NCBI RefSeq assembly: GCF_000725805.1 | Contig: NZ_JOFT01000014.1 | Location: 62,001 to 126,000 of the forward strand | Direction of reading: 5' to 3' | DNA length: 64,000 bases | Origin: Streptomyces xanthophaeus | GTDB taxonomy: Bacteria; Actinomycetota; Actinomycetes; Streptomycetales; Streptomycetaceae | Part shown: positions 58,647 to 64,000 of the stretch, one piece after another | Numbering within the stretch: position 1 is the first letter of the stretch | How the letters are laid out: every line of letters begins with the position of its first letter | Program-made: the position numbers and the translations under genes | The notes under the pieces: generated by a model | Databases searched by the model: none | What the model saw: only the letters and a program-made list of their open reading frames with translations | What the model was told of the DNA's origin: nothing

Positions 58647-59846
58647 TCAGGACGAGACGGGGCTCGGCTCCGCGGGGGCGGGCCGGGGCTCGGCGTCCGC
58701 CGGGACCGGCGCGGGCTCGGCCGCGGCGGCCGCCCGCCCGGGCCTGAGCGCGGCAGCCCTGGCCCCGAGCCACATCAGGAACACCGTCGGCAGGAACACC
58801 GCGTCGGCGGCGATCATCGCCAGCGAGAAGAACGGCAGGCCGAGCAGCACCGCGATCCCGACGTGCTCCGCCATCATCACGGCCAGCAGCACGTTCTTGA
58901 TCCGCCGGTTGAACAGCGTGAACGGGAACGCCACCTGCACGGCGACCGTCCCGTACGACAGCAGCATCACCAGCGTGCCGCTGCTCGCCACCAGTTCCGA
59001 CAGCGCCGGCCACGGGGTGAAGTAGTCCAGGCCCAGCGGGTAGTACAGGGCCGTCCCGTCCTGCCAGCGCGAGCCCTGGATCTTGTACCAGCCCGCCGTG
59101 GCGTAGATCAGGCAGACCTCCGCCATGATCACCAGCATCCCCGCGTTGTGCAGCAGGTTCGCCAGGACGTCCAGGGCCGCCCGGCCCTCCCCCTCGGGTT
59201 CGTACCGGTCGGCCGTCCACCACAGCCCTGCGACCACCCACAGCGCCCCGAAGACCGCCAGCCAGCCGACGCTGAACCTCCCGGTCGCCGCCGCATAGGC
59301 GAACACCGCGCCCAGCACCGCCCAGAGCACCGGCCCGGCCGCTCCGGCCGTCGCCGCGCCGCGCAGCCGTGCCCGGCGCGCGTCCAGCGACCACACCTGC
59401 GCGCACCGGGTCAGCACCAGGTAGATCGCCATCAGGTGGATGACGTTGTCCCCGCCGTCGCCCATGAACACGCTGCGGTTCTGGAGCGACAGCACCCCGA
59501 CCATGAACACCACGGACACCGCGCGGGTGCGCCAGCCGAGCAGCAGTGCGACGCTCGCCAGCACGGCCACGGCGTAGACGGTCTCGAACCACAGCGTGGA
59601 GTCGGACCACATCAGGACCGTGAAGGCACGGTTCGAGGCGATCAGCCGCTCCGCGAGCTCCCAGCTCCACGGTCCGTCGGGGCCGTACAGCTCGCGCCGG
59701 TGCGGGAACTCCCGCAGCAGGAAGAACAGCCAGGTCCCGGCGAAACCGATGCGGATCACGGCGCTCTGGTACGGGCCCAGTGCCTGTCCGGTGACCTGCG
59801 CCAGTGCCCGTCCGGCGGCCCGGCGCGCGCGGGTCAGACCGTCCAC
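58647..59846 (-). CDS. HTTM domain membrane protein (vitamin K gamma-carboxylase-like)
   Basis: A 399-residue polytopic membrane protein of the HTTM family, related to vitamin K-dependent gamma-carboxylase. It has about eight to ten hydrophobic segments and the family sequence GFAGTWLFFLLREFPHRRELYGPDGPWSW, DNVIHLMAIYLVLTRCAQVWSLDARR and AGWYKIQGSRWQDGTALYYPL. The C-terminus is an Ala/Pro-rich tail. The GTG start at 59846 (or 59849) lies inside the end of the DUF5819 gene, overlapping its stop by about 13 nt, and GGGAG is 5-8 nt upstream, so the pair is translationally coupled. Confidence 0.88.
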   Translation of the reverse strand: MDGLTRARRAAGRALAQVTGQALGPYQSAVIRIGFAGTWLFFLLREFPHRRELYGPDGPWSWELAERLIASNRAFTVLMWSDSTLWFETVYAVAVLASVALLLGWRTRAVSVVFMVGVLSLQNRSVFMGDGGDNVIHLMAIYLVLTRCAQVWSLDARRARLRGAATAGAAGPVLWAVLGAVFAYAAATGRFSVGWLAVFGALWVVAGLWWTADRYEPEGEGRAALDVLANLLHNAGMLVIMAEVCLIYATAGWYKIQGSRWQDGTALYYPLGLDYFTPWPALSELVASSGTLVMLLSYGTVAVQVAFPFTLFNRRIKNVLLAVMMAEHVGIAVLLGLPFFSLAMIAADAVFLPTVFLMWLGARAAALRPGRAAAAAEPAPVPADAEPRPAPAEPSPVSS

Positions 59847-60520
59847 CACGGCAGCTCCCGGTAGTAGGTCTGGGTGTCGGTGGTCTCGTTGCTCCAGCCG
59901 GGCGCGGCCACCGCCGTCGTCGCCGAGCGCAGCTGGATCCGCAGGAGGTGCCCGCCCGGGTAGCGCGGGGCGAGCCGGTCCACGGCGATGCGCTGCAGGT
60001 ACGCCTCGGACAGCGCGCCGCGCTCGCCGTTCGCCTTGTTGTCCTCGTCGTGGGAGCCGGTGAAGAAGTCCCAGGCCCGGCGCAGCTCGTTCTGCTCGGT
60101 GTGGCTGGGCAGCAGGCTGTGCCGGATGGCCGCGCCGTCCTCGGCCGACAGGTCCCGCCAGTCGCTGGTGACCAGCTCGCCCGCGGCGGTGCGGACCTGC
60201 GCGCGCACCTGGACCGCGATGTTCTGCTGGAGCGGGTTCGGAGCGAAGAGCTTCCAGTTCTGTTCGAATTCCGGGTAGATCCAGTCGTCCACGGTCCGCG
60301 CGTGCTGCTTGCTGACCGTGTTCGACGGGGCCACGTGCAGGAAGACGAACGCCAGGTGAGCGCAGGCGGCCACGGCGACGGCCCCCAGTGCCAGGGCGGC
60401 CAGGACGCGGTACGGGGCGGACAGACCGGCTATCCCGGGCACGCGCGCAGGCGGTGGAGCAGCGTGTTCCGCAGCCGTTCCGGCGCCCCCTTCCGCGGGC
60501 TCGTGCTCGTTCGAATCCAT
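59834..60520 (-). CDS. DUF5819 family membrane protein
   Basis: A 228-residue protein with one N-terminal membrane helix (about 36-58, VLAALALGAVAVAACAHLAFVFL) and an outer domain beginning HVAPSNTVSKQHARTVDDWIYPEFEQNWKLFAPNP, a strongly conserved family block. The family is found in tandem with HTTM proteins, as here. Function unknown; a complex that modifies or exports something at the membrane is possible. The ATG at 60520 follows GGGGCGGG. It is divergent from paaA, with 147 bp between, and shares the region holding a PaaR-type operator. Confidence 0.87.
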   Translation of the reverse strand: MDSNEHEPAEGGAGTAAEHAAPPPARVPGIAGLSAPYRVLAALALGAVAVAACAHLAFVFLHVAPSNTVSKQHARTVDDWIYPEFEQNWKLFAPNPLQQNIAVQVRAQVRTAAGELVTSDWRDLSAEDGAAIRHSLLPSHTEQNELRRAWDFFTGSHDEDNKANGERGALSEAYLQRIAVDRLAPRYPGGHLLRIQLRSATTAVAAPGWSNETTDTQTYYRELPWWTV

Positions 60521-60549
60521 CCCGCCCCGATCGTCCGGCGTCCACAGGG

Positions 60550-60558
60550 TTGACCACA
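60550..60558 (+). promoter_or_regulatory. DnaA box-like sequence (one mismatch)
   Basis: TTGACCACA differs by one base from TTGTCCACA; a second GTCCACA lies at 60540. It is 46 bp from the operator at 60605. Confidence 0.3.
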
Positions 60559-60604
60559 GAGGTTGACACCCTACGGGCCGTCGTCTCACCATTGAAGAGG
60601 ACGA

Positions 60605-60618
60605 ACCGAACGATCGGT
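60605..60618. promoter_or_regulatory. PaaR-type operator upstream of paaA
   Basis: ACCGAACGATCGGT is the exact reverse complement of the site between paaH and paaN. It lies 50 bp upstream of the paaA start and about 85 bp from the DUF5819 start. Confidence 0.8.
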
Positions 60619-60667
60619 CGGTCGGGCAGCCGGAAGGCCGGCCGACACACTCTGACAGGGGACCGCG

Positions 60668-61705
60668 ATGGTGGCAGTGACTCCGGAGACGGGGCCGGAC
60701 ACGGCCCTCGGGACAGACGGGACGGGCGGGCCCGGCACGCCCGCCGACCTGGGCGCACAGCTCGCGGCGGCCTTCGACGCCGCCGTGGCGGCGGACGAGC
60801 GCGTGGAACCGCGCGACTGGATGCCCGAGGAGTACCGCGCCTCCCTGGTCCGGCAGATGGCCCAGCACGCCCACTCCGAGATCATCGGCATGCAGCCCGA
60901 GGCCAACTGGATCACCCGCGCGCCCTCGCTGCGCCGCAAGGCGATCCTCATGGCCAAGGTCCAGGACGAGGCCGGTCACGGGCTCTACCTCTACAGCGCC
61001 GCCGAGACCCTGGGCACCAGCCGCGACGAGCTGCTCGACAAGCTCCACGCCGGCAAGCAGAAGTACTCCTCGATCTTCAACTACCCCACCCTGACCTGGG
61101 CGGACGTCGGCGCCGTCGGCTGGCTCGTGGACGGCGCGGCGATCACCAACCAGGTACCGATCTGCCGCTGCTCCTACGGCCCGTACGCCCGTGCCATGGT
61201 CCGCATCTGCAAGGAGGAGTCCTTCCACCAGCGCCAGGGCTTCGAGCTCCTCATGACGCTGTCCAAGGGCACCGAGGCGCAGCACGCCATGGCCCAGGAC
61301 GCGGTGAACCGGTGGTGGTGGCCCTCGCTGATGATGTTCGGCCCCCCGGACGACGAGTCGGCGCACTCGGCGCAGTCCATGGCCTGGCGGATCAAGCGCC
61401 ACTCCAACGACGAACTGCGCCAGCGGTTCGTGGACATCGCCGTCCCGCAGGCGCAGGCCCTGGGCCTGACCCTGCCCGACCCCGACCTGAAGTGGAACGA
61501 GGAGCGCGGGCACCACGACTTCGGCGCCATCGACTGGGCCGAGTTCTGGGACGTCCTCAAGGGCAACGGCCCCTGCAACGAACAGCGGATCAGCCAGCGG
61601 CGCACCGCCCACGAGGAAGGCGCCTGGGTGCGTGACGCGGCCGCCGCGTACGCCGAGAAGCAGGCGGCACAGCACACCGCCAAGAACGAGGAGGCACGGG
61701 TATGA
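60668..61705 (+). CDS. paaA: 1,2-phenylacetyl-CoA epoxidase, catalytic subunit PaaA
   Basis: A 345-residue diiron oxygenase subunit. Ferritin-like core with iron ligands in [17 protein letters not shown] (E-x2-H) and [15 protein letters not shown] (E-x2-H), which bind two iron atoms. With PaaC, PaaB and PaaE it epoxidises the ring of phenylacetyl-CoA using O2 and NADPH. The protein is of normal length for PaaA, with an extra Ala/Gly/Asp-rich N-terminal tail of about 35 residues. ATG 60668 has ACAGGGGAC upstream; the next gene overlaps its stop by 4 nt. First gene of paaABCDE. Confidence 0.97.
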   Translation: MVAVTPETGPDTALGTDGTGGPGTPADLGAQLAAAFDAAVAADERVEPRDWMPEEYRASLVRQMAQHAHSEIIGMQPEANWITRAPSLRRKAILMAKVQDEAGHGLYLYSAAETLGTSRDELLDKLHAGKQKYSSIFNYPTLTWADVGAVGWLVDGAAITNQVPICRCSYGPYARAMVRICKEESFHQRQGFELLMTLSKGTEAQHAMAQDAVNRWWWPSLMMFGPPDDESAHSAQSMAWRIKRHSNDELRQRFVDIAVPQAQALGLTLPDPDLKWNEERGHHDFGAIDWAEFWDVLKGNGPCNEQRISQRRTAHEEGAWVRDAAAAYAEKQAAQHTAKNEEARV

Positions 61706-61986
61706 CGCAGAACTGGCCCCTGTGGGAGGTGTTCGTGCGCTCGCGGCGCGGCCTCTCGCACACGCATGCGGGAAGCCTGCACGCCCCGGATGCGGAGATG
61801 GCCCTGCGCAATGCCCGTGACCTCTACACGCGGCGCAGCGAGGGCATCTCGATCTGGGTGGTGCCGTCCACGGAGATCACCGCCTCCTCGCCGGACGAGC
61901 GGGACCCGTTCTTCGCCCCGTCCGCGGACAAGCCCTACCGCCACCCGACCTTCTACGACATCCCGGAGGGGGTGAACCACCTGTGA
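61702..61986 (+). CDS. paaB: 1,2-phenylacetyl-CoA epoxidase subunit PaaB
   Basis: A 94-residue subunit of the phenylacetyl-CoA epoxidase. It starts [45 protein letters not shown] and ends [21 protein letters not shown], both conserved. In structural studies of the complex (family knowledge) PaaB links the PaaA-PaaC catalytic core to the reductase PaaE. ATG 61702 overlaps the paaA stop (ATGA), and the paaC start overlaps its own stop, so translation is tightly coupled. Confidence 0.96.
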   Translation: MTQNWPLWEVFVRSRRGLSHTHAGSLHAPDAEMALRNARDLYTRRSEGISIWVVPSTEITASSPDERDPFFAPSADKPYRHPTFYDIPEGVNHL

Positions 61987-62765
61987 CCGGCACCGACACC
62001 ACGGCGGACACCATGGCGGACACCACCGCCACCACCACCACCGCCGCTTTCACGGCGGCCGCCCTCGCCCTCGGCGACGACGCGCTGATCCTCTCCCACC
62101 GCCTCGGCGAGTGGGCCGGGCACGCACCCGTGCTGGAGGAGGAGGTCGCCCTCGCCAACATCGCCCTCGACCTGCTCGGCCAGGCCCGCGTCCTGCTGTC
62201 CCTGGCGGGCGACGAGGACGAGCTGGCCTTCCTCCGCGAGGAGCGGTCCTTCCGCAACCTCCAGCTGGTCGAGCAGCCCAACGGCGACTTCGCCCACACC
62301 ATCGCCCGGCAGCTCTTCTTCTCCTTCTACCAGCACGAGCTGTACGGGGAACTGGCGCGCGGGGACGGCCCGTTCGCTCCCCTGGCGGCCAAGGCCGTCA
62401 AGGAGACCGCCTACCACCGCGACCACGCCGAACAGTGGACCCTGCGGCTCGGCGACGGCACCCCGGAGAGCCACGACCGCATGCGGGCGGGCCTGGACGC
62501 CCTGTGGAAGTACACCGGGGAGATGTTCCAGCCGGTGGAGGGCCTCGAAGGACTCGACCAGGCCGCCTGGGCCGCCCTGGAAGGGCGCTGGCTGGCCGCG
62601 GTGACCGACGTACTGGAGCGGGCCGGGCTCGCCCTGCCCACGGGGCCGCGGACCGGGGCCTGGGCCGCCGGGGCCGGACGCCAGGGCCTGCACACCGAGC
62701 CCTTCGGCCGGCTGCTCGCCGAGATGCAGCACCTGCACCGCAGCCACCCGGGGGCGTCATGGTGA
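61983..62765 (+). CDS. paaC: 1,2-phenylacetyl-CoA epoxidase, structural subunit PaaC
   Basis: A 260-residue ferritin-like subunit that pairs with PaaA and stabilises the catalytic dimer. Conserved lines are LGDDALILSHRLGEWAGHAPVLEEEVALANIALDLLGQ, FAHTIARQLFFSFYQHELY and KETAYHRDHAEQWTLRLGDGTPES. The N-terminal tail carries repeated Thr/Ala/Asp (TTADTMADTTATTTTAAFT). GTG 61983 overlaps the paaB stop. The paaD start at 62759 lies 7 nt before this gene's end. Confidence 0.96.
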   Translation: MTGTDTTADTMADTTATTTTAAFTAAALALGDDALILSHRLGEWAGHAPVLEEEVALANIALDLLGQARVLLSLAGDEDELAFLREERSFRNLQLVEQPNGDFAHTIARQLFFSFYQHELYGELARGDGPFAPLAAKAVKETAYHRDHAEQWTLRLGDGTPESHDRMRAGLDALWKYTGEMFQPVEGLEGLDQAAWAALEGRWLAAVTDVLERAGLALPTGPRTGAWAAGAGRQGLHTEPFGRLLAEMQHLHRSHPGASW

Positions 62766-63262
62766 CCGATGCCGGGACGACCCGCCTGGAGGCGGAGCTG
62801 GCCGAGCTCGCCGGCTCCGTCCCGGACCCGGAGCTGCCCGTGCTCACCCTCGCCGAGCTCGGCGTGATGCGCGGGGTCCGGGTGCACGAGGACGGCCACG
62901 CCGAGGTCACCCTCACCCCGACCTACACCGGCTGCCCGGCCATCGAGGCCATGTCCGCCGACATCGAGCGGGTCCTGACCGCCCACGGCATCCGCGAGGT
63001 GCGGGTGACCACCGTGCTGGCGCCCGCCTGGTCCACCGACGACATCAGCGCCGAAGGCCGCCGCAAGCTGGCCGAGTTCGGCATCGCCCCGCCGCGCCCC
63101 CACGCCGCCGGCGGACCCGTCCCGCTCACCCTGTCGGTCCGCTGCCCGAACTGCGGCTCCACCGACACCGAGCTGCTCAGCCGGTTCTCGTCCACCGCGT
63201 GCAAGGCCCTGCGCCGCTGCATCGCCTGCCGCGAGCCGTTCGACCACTTCAAGGAGCTGTAG
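62759..63262 (+). CDS. paaD: Phenylacetate degradation protein PaaD (MIP18/SufT-like)
   Basis: A 167-residue protein. The N-terminal DUF59/MIP18-like domain (about 10-90) has VPDPELPVLTLAELGVMRGV and PTYTGCPAIEAM, as in Fe-S assembly factors. The C-terminal part has a Cys-rich zinc-ribbon-like end, RCPNCGSTDTELL and RRCIACREPF, with two CxxC pairs. PaaD is thought to help mature the iron centre or Fe-S cluster of the epoxidase complex (family knowledge). ATG 62759 and GTG 62762 both overlap the paaC stop; GGGGG precedes them. paaE starts right after its stop. Confidence 0.94.
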   Translation: MVTDAGTTRLEAELAELAGSVPDPELPVLTLAELGVMRGVRVHEDGHAEVTLTPTYTGCPAIEAMSADIERVLTAHGIREVRVTTVLAPAWSTDDISAEGRRKLAEFGIAPPRPHAAGGPVPLTLSVRCPNCGSTDTELLSRFSSTACKALRRCIACREPFDHFKEL

Positions 63263-64000
63263 ATGGCCGTGTCCCCGCCGTCTGTGCCGTCGGTGCCGTC
63301 GGTGTCCTCGGTGTCCGCCTCCGGGCGTCCCGCGCGCGCCCCGCGCCACGGCGCCTTCCACCCGCTCACGGTGGCGGCGGTCGACCGGCTCACCGACGAC
63401 GCGGTGGCGCTGACCCTGCGGGTACCGCCGGAGCTGCGCGACGAGTACCGCCACGCCCCCGGCCAGCACCTCACCCTGCGCCGGTCCACCCCTGAGGGCA
63501 CCGAGATCCGCCGCACCTACTCGATCTGCTCGCCCGCCCCCGCGGCGGACGGCCCGGGCCCGGAGCTGCTGCGGGTCGGCGTGCGCCTCGTGGAGGGCGG
63601 CGAGTTCTCCACCTTCGCGCACAAGGAGGTCGCCGCCGGGGACGTGCTCGACGTGATGGTCCCCGCCGGCCGGTTCGTCCTGGACCCGGTGGCCGCCCCG
63701 GCCGCCGGGCACTACGCGGCCGTCGTCGGCGGCAGCGGGATCACCCCCGTGCTGTCGATCGCCGCGACCCTGCTCGCCGCCCGCCCCGACGCGCGGTTCT
63801 GCCTGGTGCGCAGCGACCGTACGGCGGCGTCGACGATGTTCCTCGACGAGGTCGCCGACCTCAAGGACCGCTATCCGGCGCGGTTCCAGCTGGTCACCGT
63901 CCTGTCCCGGGAGGAACAGGAGGCCGGGCTGCCGTCCGGGCGGCTCGACGAGGACCGGCTGGCCGCCCTGCTGCCCGCCCTGCTGCCCGTCGCGGAGGTG
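63263..64000 (+). CDS. paaE: 1,2-phenylacetyl-CoA epoxidase reductase PaaE, N-terminal part
   Basis: The first 246 codons of the NADPH-dependent reductase that passes electrons to the PaaA diiron centre; the C-terminal 2Fe-2S domain should lie beyond the right edge. A Ser/Val/Pro-rich leader (residues 1-22) is followed by the FAD domain with RRTYSICSPAP, the R-x-Y-S pattern of ferredoxin-NADP reductases, and a NADPH domain starting AAVVGGSGITPVLSIAATLL. The ATG at 63263 follows the paaD stop without a gap and AAGGAG is about 6 nt upstream. Confidence 0.95.
   Translation, partial: MAVSPPSVPSVPSVSSVSASGRPARAPRHGAFHPLTVAAVDRLTDDAVALTLRVPPELRDEYRHAPGQHLTLRRSTPEGTEIRRTYSICSPAPAADGPGPELLRVGVRLVEGGEFSTFAHKEVAAGDVLDVMVPAGRFVLDPVAAPAAGHYAAVVGGSGITPVLSIAATLLAARPDARFCLVRSDRTAASTMFLDEVADLKDRYPARFQLVTVLSREEQEAGLPSGRLDEDRLAALLPALLPVAEV

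Overview
The window is a high-GC actinobacterial chromosome segment, almost certainly Streptomyces. Codons end almost uniformly in G or C, genes are tightly packed with many 4-nt start/stop overlaps, TANNNT -10 boxes lie 5-7 nt before ATG (leaderless mRNAs), and several family markers are present: bacterial proteasome activator, a mycothiol-dependent isomerase family, an F420-type PPOX protein, paired branched-chain dehydrogenase operons and a 14-bp Streptomyces-type parS. It reads as conserved core chromosome, probably in the origin-proximal arm because of parS. I see no rRNA, tRNA, insertion sequence, prophage or CRISPR array.

Layout. 1-2.8 kb: start of a PhoX-type phosphatase with an upstream PHO box, then a von Willebrand A protein broken by a frameshift in a Glu-Pro-Val repeat. 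2.8-8.2 kb: aspS, a PAS-GAF-PP2C-HATPase regulator, and a pirin. 8.3-20 kb: housekeeping and unknown genes (ArsR-like regulator, SseB-like protein, acyl-CoA dehydrogenase with two operator-like palindromes, M18 aminopeptidase, thioredoxin/NHL protein, ATP-grasp protein, nitrilase family protein). 20-30.4 kb: mycothiol-dependent family enzyme, GntR-MFS pair, DUF418 membrane protein, and an unusual papain-fold protein lacking both catalytic Cys and His, fused to a six-repeat beta-propeller-like tail and followed by a chagasin-like inhibitor gene. 30.5-34.2 kb: first branched-chain 2-oxoacid dehydrogenase operon (bkdFGH-like). 34.5-39.2 kb: DevR-like response regulator, small split-barrel protein, two divergent Ser/Thr kinases. 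40-44.3 kb: PadR regulator plus a MacB/FtsX-type exporter. 44.4-49.4 kb: bpa, a mobA-like gene, moeA, a K+ channel with parS at its start codon, quinone oxidoreductase. 49.5-53.7 kb: second branched-chain dehydrogenase operon (bkdABC-like) divergent from an Lrp/AsnC regulator. 53.8-64 kb: phenylacetate catabolism: paaR-like TetR, paaH, paaN and paaABCDE (paaE runs off the edge), with a TrmH methyltransferase and a DUF5819/HTTM pair between.

How it fits together. The two bkd operons supply branched-chain acyl-CoA starters and degrade Val/Leu/Ile; paa genes epoxidise and degrade phenylacetyl-CoA. One 14-bp palindrome (ACCGATCGTTCGGT or one mismatch from it) occurs between paaH and paaN, upstream of paaA, and between bkdA and the Lrp gene, so the TetR repressor encoded beside them may co-control aromatic and branched-chain catabolism. 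DnaA-box-like sequences lie 24-46 bp from each of these sites in the same relative orientation. The best candidates for something undescribed are the Ser/Gln pseudo-papain with propeller tail and inhibitor neighbour, the shared paa/bkd operator, and the parS that forms a moeA stop/channel start junction.
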